Positions 1 to 9,789 of a DNA stretch of 64,000 nucleotides are shown in pieces. This DNA comes from Owenia fusiformis (lineage: Eukaryota > Annelida > Polychaeta > Sabellida > Oweniidae). Under the pieces are notes generated by a model, which ran no database searches, was not told the DNA's origin, and saw nothing but the letters and a program-made list of their open reading frames with translations. The translations under genes and the position numbers were made by a program. The stretch is taken from the NCBI GenBank assembly GCA_903813345.2, contig CAIIXF020000004.1:31003986-31067985 (forward strand), given 5' to 3'. Within the stretch, counting starts at the first letter, position 1. Each line of letters starts with the position of its first letter.

Positions 1-2160
1 CTCTGGTTAATTATTTTCAATAAACCTATCAGCAAACGTGTAATAGATAATTTTGATGTTCTGTTACATATTGGTGAAGCAATCTTTGGGATATGACCTT
101 AATTTCTGATTTTCCACTGTGTCCCTGTATACCCCTACTTCAAAAGATGTATGTTATTCGTCATTTTTCATTATGATATTAGGATATCGAGCAAACAAAT
201 GCGTGTCAATTTACACTGTAATATCCTACATACTTATATTTCAAGGGTAGTTTTGAAGAATAATCAAGAAAATCCATGTTTTCAAATGGATTCATCCTTG
301 TCAAAGAACGTGGATGAGGATATGCCGTTTGAAAAACATGTTTCAAGTTCTTAGAATTCTTGGTTAAAAAAAATAATTTGAAAGTTGTGATTCCGAATGT
401 AATATCCTACTCAATGAAATTTGTTGATATTTGTGAATTTTTTCTTTCAAAATGCACATTGCTGGATAACAGAACCTTGCCATGTTCGAGATGCACGAAA
501 AGTGTTTTGTTAATACTTGACGTCGTGCGGATATTTGGATGTGATTGACGTTTTCGTTTATCTCCTACCACTGTAATTTCCAACTTAATTTTTGGAAGCC
601 AAATGTGATAGTCACGAATTGATATTTAAGTCACCCGTTGATGCATACATCATGTGTGTACATTAACTGTCGAATACATGCCAACTTACATTTATATAAA
701 TATCCACAATCAACTCAAATCATCAATTCCCGAAACGGTTTATCATTTAACCTGGTGAATTGAATGTTTCATTTTGATTCATAATTATGATATCGGATTT
801 GAGTATGATATAAGTCGAGGCTTAAACAAAGCAATAAAATTACGTGAAACCTTTTTTGAAAATTCGAACGATTTTTCAAGAATTCTCCTTCAAAGTGATA
901 CCAAAGTGCTCCCCGGGAGGGGAAATTTCGTCTTGTGTAATCAAAATAATAGAGCGGGTGGTTTGAATTTTTGTTTGAGTTTATAGTTTACATCTATAAA
1001 TTTAAAAACATATCGCCTAATTGAGAGGTACGTGCATATTTTGGCGATCTATCATTATAAAGGGCTAAATATTGTGCAAATACAGGAGTTGATACGCTTA
1101 CATTTGGAAATGAAATTTCCTACATAATCGTCGACTCATGTTTAAAAGTCATGAAAACAAGGTTGAACACAAAACATTGACCCAGTTACTGTCTTTTCAG
1201 CATGGGTTCACTAAGGGAAATGTTATTAATGACTTAAATCGTTTACAGTTAAGTTGTATTCCAAGAAACTTATCAATTTAGAAATGCAAAATGTTCAATT
1301 TTGTTTTTCAATTATAAAAAATGGCACCTGTAGAGAACAACGTTTTCAAAAAATTTAAAACGGAGATATTTACTTATGCAACATTCATTGGCATGTGTCA
1401 GGGAGTAAATCGGAAGAATATGCATTTTATTCTATATCTTGTTCCCAAAGGAGTTTGTTAAGGAGCGGTATATCTTAACGTACTTTTATCATCCCGAACT
1501 CAAACATTTCGAATACTTATTTCGAGAACGCTTTTTTGAGAATAGATTCGAGATGTACTCAAAATTAGTGCGTTAAAATGTGTATTATCATCTAAATAAC
1601 CACCTCACAAATTATTTTGGAAATCAAAGATGTACGATTTTTGAGATTTTTATTTTCGAATGATGACTTACTTACTTGACTTGACTGTTAATAGAATTTG
1701 TGGGGATTGAAGCGTTCTCTCCTATGGTAAAATAATATGGGATTTTTGGTTTTTAATTTTATTGCTGTTCAATCCTCATCACCTTTCATAAGTTATTGAT
1801 ATGGTGTAGGAGAAGCTTCTGATATGTTATTTAAATTGAGAAAACAAGATCCTTTTTTATAAAATTAGCCTAACATTAGTAAAAAATCTGACAAAGTTGG
1901 GTCTCAAACCATAACTTTTCAGAGAGTTGTAATTTTGCATTGATATTTGTATTATCATGGGAACTTCACTTGAAAGGAAACAAATTTGTTTTTATGAAAA
2001 GAAAACCACTGCATTTATGGTCAGTACTCATGCAAAACTTGTACCAACAAATGATTATAAAAAGCTTAATGTCCTGTTTCTATCGGAAATCGATTCTTGC
2101 AATACTATCGAACATAAATCTTCTGGTTGGACTCAATCAACTTTTTTGAGAAAATGAGGA
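1..2160. other. AT-rich non-coding DNA, probably intron or 5' part of gene 1
   Basis: I see no exon that meets the standard set by the exons further right (acceptor, donor, phase 1 at both ends, cysteine-rich). Only short open frames occur. One at 1957-2157 begins after a cag at 1920 and could encode 66 residues, but it has no donor and no recognisable motif. Since the first supported exon of gene 1 (4859) starts in phase 1, the gene must have upstream exons; they may lie here unrecognised or, more likely, to the left of the window. Confidence 0.4.
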
Positions 2161-2211
2161 TTTCAGCAAGGGTGCATTGACTTTTCAAGGGATTGACCAT
2201 TGACTAAGCAT

Positions 2212-2302
2212 CGGAATACAATCGGGATACATTGGGATACAATCGGGATACAATCGGGATACATCGGGATCCAATCGGGATACATCGGGATACAATGAGA
2301 TG
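2212..2302. repeat. Short tandem repeat, unit about 12 bp (atcgggatacaa-like)
   Basis: Seven or so imperfect copies of a 10-13 bp unit reading gggatacaatc or gggatacatc lie head to tail. Unit length varies by insertion or loss of one to three bases. No coding meaning is apparent. Confidence 0.8.
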
Positions 2303-2434
2303 TATACAAAATGATCATTCTCTCGGAAAAACTCATGTTGATCGAATCCCAACAAGTACATTCATGTGAGATAGTATTGCTAGAATACATTTTCCATATT
2401 TAGAATAGGGGTTCTTAAACAGGACATTAAGCTA

Positions 2435-3040
2435 TTATTATACATACCTCATATGTATTCTATACGCTTATTGGTCAATTCATGGTCACATGATATGAAA
2501 TAGATAGACCAATTCCCTGGAAAGTACTAAATCCCCGCTTCCGCAGATTACGGGGAAGATAAAAGCTACTAATGACCGATGACGTCATTGAAATCCCAGG
2601 AAAACGACTGCGCATCATTAGTGCGCATTCAAAGTTCAGTTCAGACGACAATATGGCTGGTCGTTTCGAAACGATAAATGACGATGATTTGGATGAATTG
2701 ATTGACCAAGCCGATTCTTTGGCTACAAAAAACATTATCAAATCTTCAAGGAAACTCTTTGAAGAGTACTGTGGAGAAACTAACTGCGATGCTGATTCAG
2801 ACAATCCAGAAATGATAGGATCTAAATTGGAGAAATTTTGAAATGTCTTAATATTTTTTTTTATTTGGAATACATATGAGGTATGTAATAAAACAAATAG
2901 TGACTGCCAAATTTTCGGGCAATAGGGCAAACAATTTTCCCCTTGGGAATATCCTGTTCACTGACATGTCAGTGGACAGGATATTCCCTCGGGGAAAATA
3001 GTTTGCCCTATTGCCCTCAATGGCAGTCATTATTTGTATA
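2435..3040 (+). mobile_element. Hairpin-ended asymmetric-TIR element, copy E1 (606 bp)
   Basis: Left end 2435-2460 (TTATTATACATACCTCATAT...) is repeated in inverted orientation at 2868-2890, not at the right end but about 150 bp inside it. From 2893 to 3040 follows a large hairpin whose arms start at CAAATAGTGACTGCC and end at GGCAGTCATTATTTG, with the conserved asymmetric pair CCTTGGG / CCCTCGG in mid-stem. Between the TIRs lie a reversed CCAAT box (ATTGGTCAA), a CRE palindrome TGACGTCA at 2580-2587, a TGCGCA...TGCGCA foldback near 2610-2630 and a small ORF at 2653. Four other elements in this window share the layout (see 33412, 42553, 50337, 52344). The inverted repeat plus terminal hairpin resembles Helentron/Helitron2 ends; the ORF suggests a tyrosine-recombinase element. 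No target-site duplication is evident. Confidence 0.75.
2653..2841 (+). CDS. 62-aa ORF in element E1, resembles N-terminus of Crypton-type tyrosine recombinase
   Basis: The predicted product starts MAGRFETINDDDLDELIDQA and continues with a Ser/Ala-Thr-Lys-rich helix and a FEEYC segment before a stop at 2839-2841. Acidic DDDLDELI followed by TKN.IK.S...F.EYC resembles, from memory, the N-terminal SAM-like core-binding part of Crypton/KIAA1958/ZMYM-type tyrosine recombinases, in which a phrase like DLD.LI...S.NTKK.IK..V..F..Y is common. The catalytic domain is absent, so the product could not be a working recombinase; it may be a remnant or a short DNA-binding derivative. I chose ATG 2653 because the resemblance starts there and the TGCGCA foldback lies just upstream; an earlier in-frame ATG at 2572 would add 27 residues without resemblance. 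Confidence 0.45.
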   Translation: MAGRFETINDDDLDELIDQADSLATKNIIKSSRKLFEEYCGETNCDADSDNPEMIGSKLEKF

Positions 3041-3364
3041 CTAAGGCCCTTTTGAAATTCTTGATGAGCACTAAAGGATATTAATTACTTTCCAAAATCA
3101 CTTTCCGTGTTAAACATGATCCTTTATAAAGAGTGCAAGACTGTCCCGATTCTGACGAGGCGAACTTTTTGAATCGTTTCTTACTTCTGAGCCAGGATAG
3201 CAACAATGTTTAATTAAAATTTTGACAATAGCGCTACTGAGGACTTGATTGCGTAAAATTTTGTTTGTGCAATTCTTTGGGCTCAATCTATATGATAAAT
3301 GCAACAAAATCACACGCCTTTTTATTCTAGAATTTGAAATTTTATAGATACTAGTAATCTACCC

Positions 3365-4045
3365 GATCGTGTAGGTCATCAAGGGGCACAGTAGCCCCTA
3401 CATGGCAGCCCCGATTTAATGCTGTATATTGATCGTTTTACCTTGACCGATCCTTGAATTGAGGTGAACTTGTCCAAAGGCCTTGAAATGCCTTAATATA
3501 CATTGACTTTGACCTTAGATTACATAATCATGGGTCGCCAAGGGTCACAGCAGTCCCAAAAGTGCATGAAACGCCAACTTATACATAGATATTGACCCTT
3601 GACCAATAAACATTGATCTTGACCTCAGGTCACCTAATCATGGGTCGCCAATGGTCACAGCAGCCCCTAGGGTCTCAAAATGCCAAATACATAGATGTTG
3701 ACCTTTCACTTTGGAATGACCTTGACCTCAGGCTACATTGATCTTGACATCAGATCACCTTCCCAATGGTCGCCAAGGGTCACAGCAGCCCCAAAGACCT
3801 TATATCACCAAATAACTAGATAATGACATTTAACCTAGGAATGACCTTGATCTCAGGTCATCAAATCAGGGTCACCAAGGGATACAACAGCCACCAAGCA
3901 TTAAAACGCCAAATACTCAAATATTAACCTTTGACCTTGGAATGGCCTTGACCCATAAAGTTTACCTTGACCTCAGGTCACGTAATCATGTGACACCAAG
4001 CGTCACAACAGTCCCAAGGACTTTAAATCACCAAATACCTAGATA
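3365..4045. repeat. Diverged tandem repeat, unit about 113-118 bp, rich in TGACCTTGACCT
   Basis: Five to six diverged units are recognised by a recurring block, tgaccttgacctcaggtca, followed by caccta-atcatgggtcgccaa-ggtcacagcagcccc (marker at about 3528, 3641, 3756, 3866 and 3985). Each unit keeps AGGTCA half-sites in both orientations and the extended half-site TCAAGGTCA on the minus strand. The repeats are too diverged for recent expansion. Confidence 0.75.
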
Positions 4046-4297
4046 TTACGATATGATACGATAACGATATTTAGATACTCTGAGCTGGATATTTCAAAAT
4101 TCTTCTATGGCACCACTCCTCGCAAATTTTACATGTACGATTTCGAGTGAACATATACTAGGCAGGAAGAAAGTCTGTGAAAGTCCGTCCGCAGTTCATT
4201 CAATAATTTGATAGACAGAACACTATTGAGAGGGACGATACTTATAACATTTTGAAGCGGTTAAAAATTACTCCTGATTGACGTGCACGTATTAAAC

Positions 4298-4742
4298 CAA
4301 CGGTAACGACACCTCTGAAAGGTTCGCGTTACCGACCATCAATTTTTTGTGTTACCGCAAATTCAAAAAAACATTATTATGGCTTGAGTAGAATATTAGG
4401 TGGCTTCTAATGCTCAATTGACTTTGTATGATCGTTTTTAAGTTACATCTATATACCCCAAGGTTGTAAAGCAATTTAGACCATGCCCTAATGACAAAAA
4501 TAAACAATGTGTATTTTTGAACTCGAAGCTCGACAGCTTTTTGCTTATTTCATGTTATTCCCGGGCATCAATTTGCAAATACTACCTTCAAAATATACAT
4601 TACTGAATGCATCACCGAATGCGACACTTACATAAATCGTTCATCCTTTCATTAATACACAGTAGTAGAAGATAATGCACCAACCTTAGATTTCTGTTCC
4701 ACCGTGGCCATTTTATTGGGTAAGTCAGAGAACGTAACCACC
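4298..4742 (+). repeat. Dispersed repeat of about 440 bp, copy 1
   Basis: The stretch from the ggtaacgacacc region to gccattttattgg is matched on the opposite strand at about 61660-62105 with roughly 80 percent identity by eye, including shared blocks such as ccaaccttag, catgccctaatgacaaaaa and ttgatgcc-gggaataacatgaaataagc. Both contain gttcgcgttaccg-type sequence near one end. I find no ORF, and the family is unknown to me. Confidence 0.65.
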
Positions 4743-4763
4743 CTACCTAGTTTTACCTATTGG

Positions 4764-4836
4764 TGTAACCGTCATGCTAGAGCAGTGTGAGAATAGAAGA
4801 TTCATGTGAAGACGAAAATTGTACAAAAACATCTCA
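4764..4836 (+). pseudogene. Degenerate copy of the EGF-like exon, just upstream of the intact one
   Basis: The sequence gcagtgtgagaatagaagat followed by tcatgtgaagacgaaaattgtacaaaaacatct aligns with the middle of the exon at 4859-4966 (tcctgcagaattgaagaacc, atgtgacgaaaattgtacattatct). In the exon's own frame it hits a stop (tga) at the equivalent of the Cys-Asp position, so it is a relic. It has no acceptor of its own. It shows that this exon has been tandemly duplicated, as also seen in gene 2 at 50022-50110. Confidence 0.6.
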
Positions 4837-4858
4837 CATATGTTTCATTATGTTTTAG

Positions 4859-4966
4859 TTAAGAACTGTACTAGCGTAGAGTCCTGCAGAATTGAAGAAC
4901 CATGTGACGAAAATTGTACATTATCTGATATTGGAAATGGAGACATTGGATTCGACGGCGACGGGT
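4859..4966 (+). CDS. Gene 1 exon: degenerate EGF-like module
   Basis: The acceptor is tatgttttag and the donor is GGGT|GTAAGT. Length is 108 bp, phase 1 to phase 1. It encodes VKNCTSVESCRIEEPCDENC then TLSDIGNGDIGFDGDG, with the last cysteine of the module supplied by the next exon (F-C after splicing). Four cysteines in this exon are fewer than a standard EGF, so the fold may be altered. Two N-glycosylation sequons are visible (NCT twice). It is nearly identical to the gene 2 exon at 50158-50268, which supports real coding status for both: differences are few and no indel breaks frame. Confidence is high as an exon, moderate for the EGF label. Confidence 0.85.
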
Positions 4967-5429
4967 GTAAGTACTAAGTAAAAAGTCTGAAATCAAAGTT
5001 TGTTACATTTCGAAACTTAAACACTGAAATAATTTCAAGAAGCAACGTTTTAAATAGGGGAAACTTGTGAAAACTAGAAGAACGCTGCCAATGAAAAATA
5101 TTATTCTGACATTTGATATAAAATTTGACTTAAAAAATTGCAAGTTGATCTCAAATTATAAATTCTAATCACTAATTCGTACAACATATTTAAGAACAAT
5201 GACACGCTGAAATTTAGAGATCCATAACAATACTACATTCTTCTTAATTTTAGACGAAAATAATTATTTGTAGTTTTCAATTTTAGGATATGTTAATAAT
5301 AGGGTCGTATTTTTGATCGATTTTGTAAATATCAACCTTTTCCTCTTAAAAGGATCACATCTTATTAATACATTATTGAGCTTTTAATGAATTGTATAGT
5401 AGTGTTCTCGTTATCATTAATATTGCGTT

Positions 5430-6826
5430 TATTTCAGTTTGCTTGGGAACCACAGCTGTTTGCAAAGGTTGTCACCACAATGCACTTCGAATGACATTGA
5501 TATCATATTCATAGTGTTTTATTTCAGTTTGCTTGAGAACCACGGCTATTTGCAAAAGTTGTCACCACAATGCACTTCGAATGACATTGATATTATATTC
5601 TTAGTGTTTTATTTCAGTTTGCTTGAGAACCACGGCTATTTGCAAAAGTTGTCACCACAATGCACTTCGAATGACATTGATATCATATTCATAGTGTTTT
5701 ATTTCAGTTTGCTTGGGAATCACAGCTGTTTGCAAAGGTTGTCACCACAATGCACTTCGAATGACATTGATATTATATTCATAGTGTTTTATTTCAGTTT
5801 GCTTGAGAACCACGGCTATTTGCAAAAGTTGTCACCACAATGCACTTCGAATGACATTGATATCATATTCATAGTGTTTTATTTCAGTTTGCTTGGGAAC
5901 CACAGCTGTTTGCAAAAGTTGTCATCACAATACACTTCGAATGACATTGATATTATATTCATAGTATTTTATTTCAGTTTGCTTGGGAACCACAGCTGTT
6001 TGCAAAAGTTGTCACCACAATACACTTCGAATGACATTGATATTATATTCATAGTATTTTATTTCAGTTTGCTTGGGAACCACAGCTGTTTGCAAAAGTT
6101 GTCACCACAATACACTTCGAATGACATTGATATTATATTCATAGTATTTTATTTCAGTTTGCTTGGGAATCACAGCTGTTTGCAAAGGTTGTCACCACAA
6201 TGCACTTCGAATGACATTGATATTATATTCATAGTGTTTTATTTCAGTTTGCTTGAGAACCACGGCTATTTGCAAAAGTTGTCACCACAATGCACTTCGA
6301 ATGACATTGATATCATATTCATAGTGTTTTATTTCAGTTTGCTTGGGAATCACAGCTGTTTGCAAAGGTTGTCACCACAATGCACTTCGAATGACATTGA
6401 TATTATATTCATAGTGTTTTATTTCAGTTTGCTTGAGAACCACGGCTATTTGCAAAAGTTGTCACCACAATGCACTTCGAATGACATTGATATCATATTC
6501 ATAGTGTTTTATTTCAGTTTGCTTGGGAACCACAGCTGTTTGCAAAGGTTGTCACCACAATGCACTTCGAATGACATTGATATTATATTCATAGTATTTT
6601 ATTTCAGTTTGCTTGGGAACCACAGCTGTTTGCAAAAGTTGTCACCACAATACACTTCGAATGACATTGATATTATATTCATAGTATTTTATTTCAGTTT
6701 GCTTGGGAATCACAGCTGTTTTGCAAAAGTTGTCACCACAATGCACTTCGAATGACATTGATATTATATTCTTAGTGTTTTATTTCAGTTTGCTTGGGAA
6801 TAACAGCTATTTGCAAAAGTTGTCAC
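5430..6826 (+). repeat. 90-bp tandem array (about 15.5 units) copying the acceptor and start of the 9424 exon
   Basis: Each unit reads ttttatttcag then tttgcttgggaaccacagct and about 60 more bases. The part after cag aligns with the first 60 bases of the exon at 9424 (tttgcttgg, gg-atttgc-aaagttgtca, caatgca). Two alternating subtypes occur (gagaaccacggctat and gggaaccacagctgt), implying dimer-wise duplication. In the exon's phase the units translate VCLGTTAVCKGCHHNALRM then reach a stop before the next unit, so use of an upstream acceptor would truncate the protein. The 438-residue open frame at 5439-6755 is in another phase and is a by-product of a unit length divisible by three. Confidence 0.9.
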
Positions 6827-6838
6827 CAGCGGCAGCAT

Positions 6839-8770
6839 TATTCTTATATACGTAACAATTTGTCTAATTTTAGACACGATGGATCGTCATTTTGGAAATA
6901 TTTAAATGAGACTTTTCCAAAAAAGAAATCGATGAATACTTTTGCATCTGTGTTACTGGAAAATAATGAAGTTTCAACAGATAAGAATGTTATATTGGAA
7001 AAGTGGAAACAAGATTTTGAAACAGTTTACAAGAAAGATGATAATGATAAAATTGAAGTAGATAATATTAACGCGTTGTTTGAGCTTGACGAAAATAAGC
7101 ATATAGCAAAAGAGAATATTCAAGAAGACGAGTTGTTAAACAGTACCATTACTCTAGAAGAGGTTGGGTATGCCATATCGAAATTGAAAAATAAGAAAAG
7201 TACTGGTATGGATAATATTCCAAATGAGATACTGAAACTACCATCGCTGAAAATGTTATTGTATAAACTTTTTAATGTTTGTTTTACAAACAACATTATT
7301 CCAGATGTTTGGTTATATTCTATCATTCATCCTATATTAAAAAAAGGAAAGGACAGTAAAGTTCCATTAAATTATAGAGCAATATGCTTATTATCAACTG
7401 TTGCTAAAGCATTTACATCTATTTTAAATAGCCGAATAGTGAGGTTTCTTAATGAGCACAAGATACTTTGTATAGAGCAAAATGGATTCAGAAAGTTTCG
7501 TTCATGCATAGAACATATTTTTACATTAACGACTGTGGCTAGAATACGAAAATATTTTAATATGGATACTTATTTCTGTTTCGTCGACTTCAAATGTGCA
7601 TTTGATTCTGTAAATAGGGATCTATTGTTTCATAAAATGAAGATGAAAGGTATAAACGGAAAAATGTTAGATATTATAATGACCCTGTATTCAAATGTAA
7701 AAGGTTGCATTAAACTAAATGACATAGAAACTGATTGGTTTGAGATGGAAAAGGGTATAAGACAAGGTGATAGCGTTTCATCGACCCTATTTTCTATCTA
7801 TATCGATGATTTAAGTGAAAGTATTAACAACCTAAAATGTGGTGTACACATGGGTAATGAAGGCATGTTAAGCTTGTTAATGTATGCAGATGATGTTGTT
7901 TTGATATCGAGTAGTAAAGATGGTTTGCAAAAACAGATAGATACATTATATCGTTGGTCAAATACTTGGAAGTTGAAAATTAATACTGATAAAACCAAGG
8001 TGATGGTGGTATCAACAAAGAAATATGAAAACTTTGAAAGTTTAGAGTTCAAATATGGTAAATCTTCACTTGATGTAACAGATAAATATCACTATCTTGG
8101 TATAGATATTACATATAACTTAGATTTTTCCTTAACTGCTGAAAAAGTAAGTTATTCTGGAAGTAAAGCGCTTGGAGCTATGAGGTCAAAGTACCTACAA
8201 TTGAAAGGTTTACACTTTGATATTTACACAAAATTATATCACAGCACAGTCGCATCGGTAATGGATTATGCATCTGGAATCTGGGGTCTGCATAGAAAAA
8301 CTCATAGTTTTACCAATAAAGTACAGTTTAATGCCATAAGGACCTTCTTGGGTGTCGGTAAAAAATGCCCTATCAGCTTTTTAGAAGGCGAGTGTGGATG
8401 GACCCCAAATTATATAAGACATTATATAGAAGGTATTCGATTATTGTATAGATTAGTTGTTAATTGTGAAGAAGCCAATATGGCAAAGAAAGCATTTAGA
8501 TGGGATTTAAGTTTAGCCAAATTGAAATGTGATTTTACCTGGAACGAAGAAATCCAGAGCATATGTAAAAGTGTTGACATGCTGAATATGTATGATGATA
8601 TTAAAAAATGTAAAGATTTTAAAAAATTTGTGAATCAAATGAAAGGAAAATTAATGAAATTACATGAAACTCAATGGTTGGAGACAATTAGGGAAAAAAG
8701 AAAATTGACTTTTTATAAGAGCTTTAAATTATCTTTTCAAAGGTCTGAATATTTATTTTGTAATTTTTGA
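6839..8770 (+). CDS. LINE reverse transcriptase ORF (partial)
   Basis: The frame is open from the start of the LINE to a stop at 8768-8770, about 640 residues. It starts in the linker before the RT domain (FWKYLNETFPKKK). RT motifs are in order: LNYRAICLLSTVAKAFTSIL; motif A FVDFKCAFD with its Asp at 7586; motif B GIRQGDSVSSTLFSIYIDDL; motif C YADD at 7883-7894; then the thumb region. The conserved Pro of NYRPI is Ala here. After SEYLFCNF the frame ends, while the next part of the protein continues in another frame from 8767, so a single frameshift separates the two pieces and the copy is probably inactive. The upstream extension into the 90-bp array is not part of the ORF. Confidence 0.88.
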   Translation, partial: YSYIRNNLSNFRHDGSSFWKYLNETFPKKKSMNTFASVLLENNEVSTDKNVILEKWKQDFETVYKKDDNDKIEVDNINALFELDENKHIAKENIQEDELLNSTITLEEVGYAISKLKNKKSTGMDNIPNEILKLPSLKMLLYKLFNVCFTNNIIPDVWLYSIIHPILKKGKDSKVPLNYRAICLLSTVAKAFTSILNSRIVRFLNEHKILCIEQNGFRKFRSCIEHIFTLTTVARIRKYFNMDTYFCFVDFKCAFDSVNRDLLFHKMKMKGINGKMLDIIMTLYSNVKGCIKLNDIETDWFEMEKGIRQGDSVSSTLFSIYIDDLSESINNLKCGVHMGNEGMLSLLMYADDVVLISSSKDGLQKQIDTLYRWSNTWKLKINTDKTKVMVVSTKKYENFESLEFKYGKSSLDVTDKYHYLGIDITYNLDFSLTAEKVSYSGSKALGAMRSKYLQLKGLHFDIYTKLYHSTVASVMDYASGIWGLHRKTHSFTNKVQFNAIRTFLGVGKKCPISFLEGECGWTPNYIRHYIEGIRLLYRLVVNCEEANMAKKAFRWDLSLAKLKCDFTWNEEIQSICKSVDMLNMYDDIKKCKDFKKFVNQMKGKLMKLHETQWLETIREKRKLTFYKSFKLSFQRSEYLFCNF

Positions 8771-9102
8771 ATAGAAAACAAAGATCTGTTTTAGCTAAAT
8801 TTCGATCTGGCACTTTACCTTTAGAGATTGAAACGGGTAGGTGGCAGAATATACCAAGTCAAGAGAGATATTGTAGGCAATGTAAGAATGAAATAGGTGA
8901 TGAGTTTCATTTTTTATTCAAGTGTAAAGTTAATCATAAATTAAGAGAGGAAATGTTTTGTAAAGTAAAAGGTATATATGATCTATTTGAGTCTTGTGAT
9001 AATGAAAAGAAAACAATGTACTTATTGAATTCTAAATCACTCTGTAAATATGTTTCAAATTTTTTGCTTTTGTCTTTGGAGGCTAAAAATAGATTAAAGT
9101 AA
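8767..9102 (+). pseudogene. LINE C-terminal Cys/His segment in a shifted frame
   Basis: This frame encodes SVLAKFRSGTLPLEIETGRW, followed by a zinc-finger-like CRQC...HFLFKC pattern (C-x2-C-x8-H-x4-C) at about 8872-8932, and ends at 9102. The same LAKFR...R.C..C....DE.HFL..C order occurs in the LINE remnant at 57035. It is the natural C-terminus of the RT ORF, displaced by one frameshift near 8762. Confidence 0.8.
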
Positions 9103-9195
9103 GTGTTAATTCTGACTTATCTGCTTATAATATGATTGTAATTGTGTCTCATAAGCCTTTGGAGGCTGGCCGTATAATTACGGGTGACACTGTAA

Positions 9196-9226
<31 letters not shown>

Positions 9227-9230
9227 ATAT

Positions 9231-9420
9231 ACACTTCGAAAGACGTCGATTAAGTCAATTCAAACATAAAAACAGTTATATTATATCCATAGTGTTTTAT
9301 TTCAGTTTGCTTGAGAATCACAGCTATTTGCAAATGTTGTCACCACAATGCACTTCGAAGGACATCGAATTCGTCAATTAAAACATCAAAAAGATAAATT
9401 ATATTTATAGTGTTTTATTT
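9231..9420 (+). repeat. Two longer (about 128 bp) units of the acceptor-derived repeat
   Basis: After the LINE the repeat resumes with units that keep an extra 35-40 bases (gtcaattcaaacataaaaac) missing from the 90-bp units. They match the ~128-bp units before the 52685 exon of gene 2 (51836-52340) in layout. I infer that the 128-bp form is ancestral and the 90-bp form an amplified deletion derivative. Confidence 0.75.
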
Positions 9421-9423
9421 CAG

Positions 9424-9561
9424 TTTGCTTGGAAAAGAAAACCGAGGATTGCGGCATTTGCGAAAGTTGTCAACAAAATGCAACGTGTACGCCTCTGAAG
9501 TTGGAGCAATTTGTTTGTTATGCTGCCTGTATTTCCGACCAAGGAAATGAGGGAGATGGAC
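9424..9561 (+). CDS. Gene 1 exon: EGF-like cysteine-rich module
   Basis: The acceptor is gttttatttcag and the donor is GATGGAC|GTAAGA. Length is 138 bp, phase 1 to phase 1. It encodes CLEKKTEDCGICESCQQNAT, then CTPLKLEQFVCYAACISDQG and NEGDG, with the closing cysteine in the next exon (P-C-Q). The ending GxEGDG matches the gene 2 exon at 52685, where it reads GFEGDG, the usual end of an EGF module before its last cysteine. It has eight cysteines and one sequon (NAT). It is the source of the 90-bp array upstream. The remaining 228-bp intron to the next exon is short and ordinary. Confidence 0.85.
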
Positions 9562-9789
9562 GTAAGATGATATTTAATACGATTTATGTTGTATATCAGT
9601 TTCCTAGTTTGAATGAAGAAATACAAGTCGAAGTTCAACTTCTTTTTATTTTTATCTTTCATATTTCAAGATGTACGATAATAAAAAGCGGAGATATATT
9701 TTGTTTCTTTATTACTCGAGTACTGTGGCGACCAAAGAATTGTAATTGCCTTGAAATGTCTAAATGACTGAATTTGATGTACATTGCAG

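Larger units (their letters stand above)
6828..9228 (+). mobile_element. 5'-truncated non-LTR retrotransposon (LINE)
   Basis: The element interrupts a 90-bp repeat unit after gtcacca and ends in an (AAAT)n tail at about 9195-9228, after which the repeat resumes at tacacttcgaa. It contains a reverse transcriptase domain and a C-terminal Cys/His motif but lacks the endonuclease, consistent with 5' truncation during target-primed insertion. The two sides of the unit leave about three bases unaccounted for and show no clear target duplication. A shorter relative lies at 57035-57296. The family (CR1/Jockey-like group) is inferred only from general layout. Confidence 0.9.
4967..9423 (+). other. Gene 1 intron containing acceptor-derived array and LINE
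   Basis: The intron starts GTAAGT at 4967. The first 460 bases are ordinary AT-rich sequence. Then come the 90-bp array (5430-6826), a LINE (6828-9228), and two longer 128-bp repeat units (9231-9420), the second ending in the functional acceptor ttttatttcag at 9413-9423. Confidence 0.75.

Noticed and set aside
1957-2157. 66-residue ORF with Cys and Lys, after a cag at 1920
   Set aside because: No donor follows, the phase does not fit the phase 1-1 scheme, and there is no similarity to other exons.
5439-6755. 438-residue ORF of 30-residue repeats
   Set aside because: It is the 90-bp array read in a phase different from the exon it derives from; unit length divisible by three keeps it open. 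No start or splice support.
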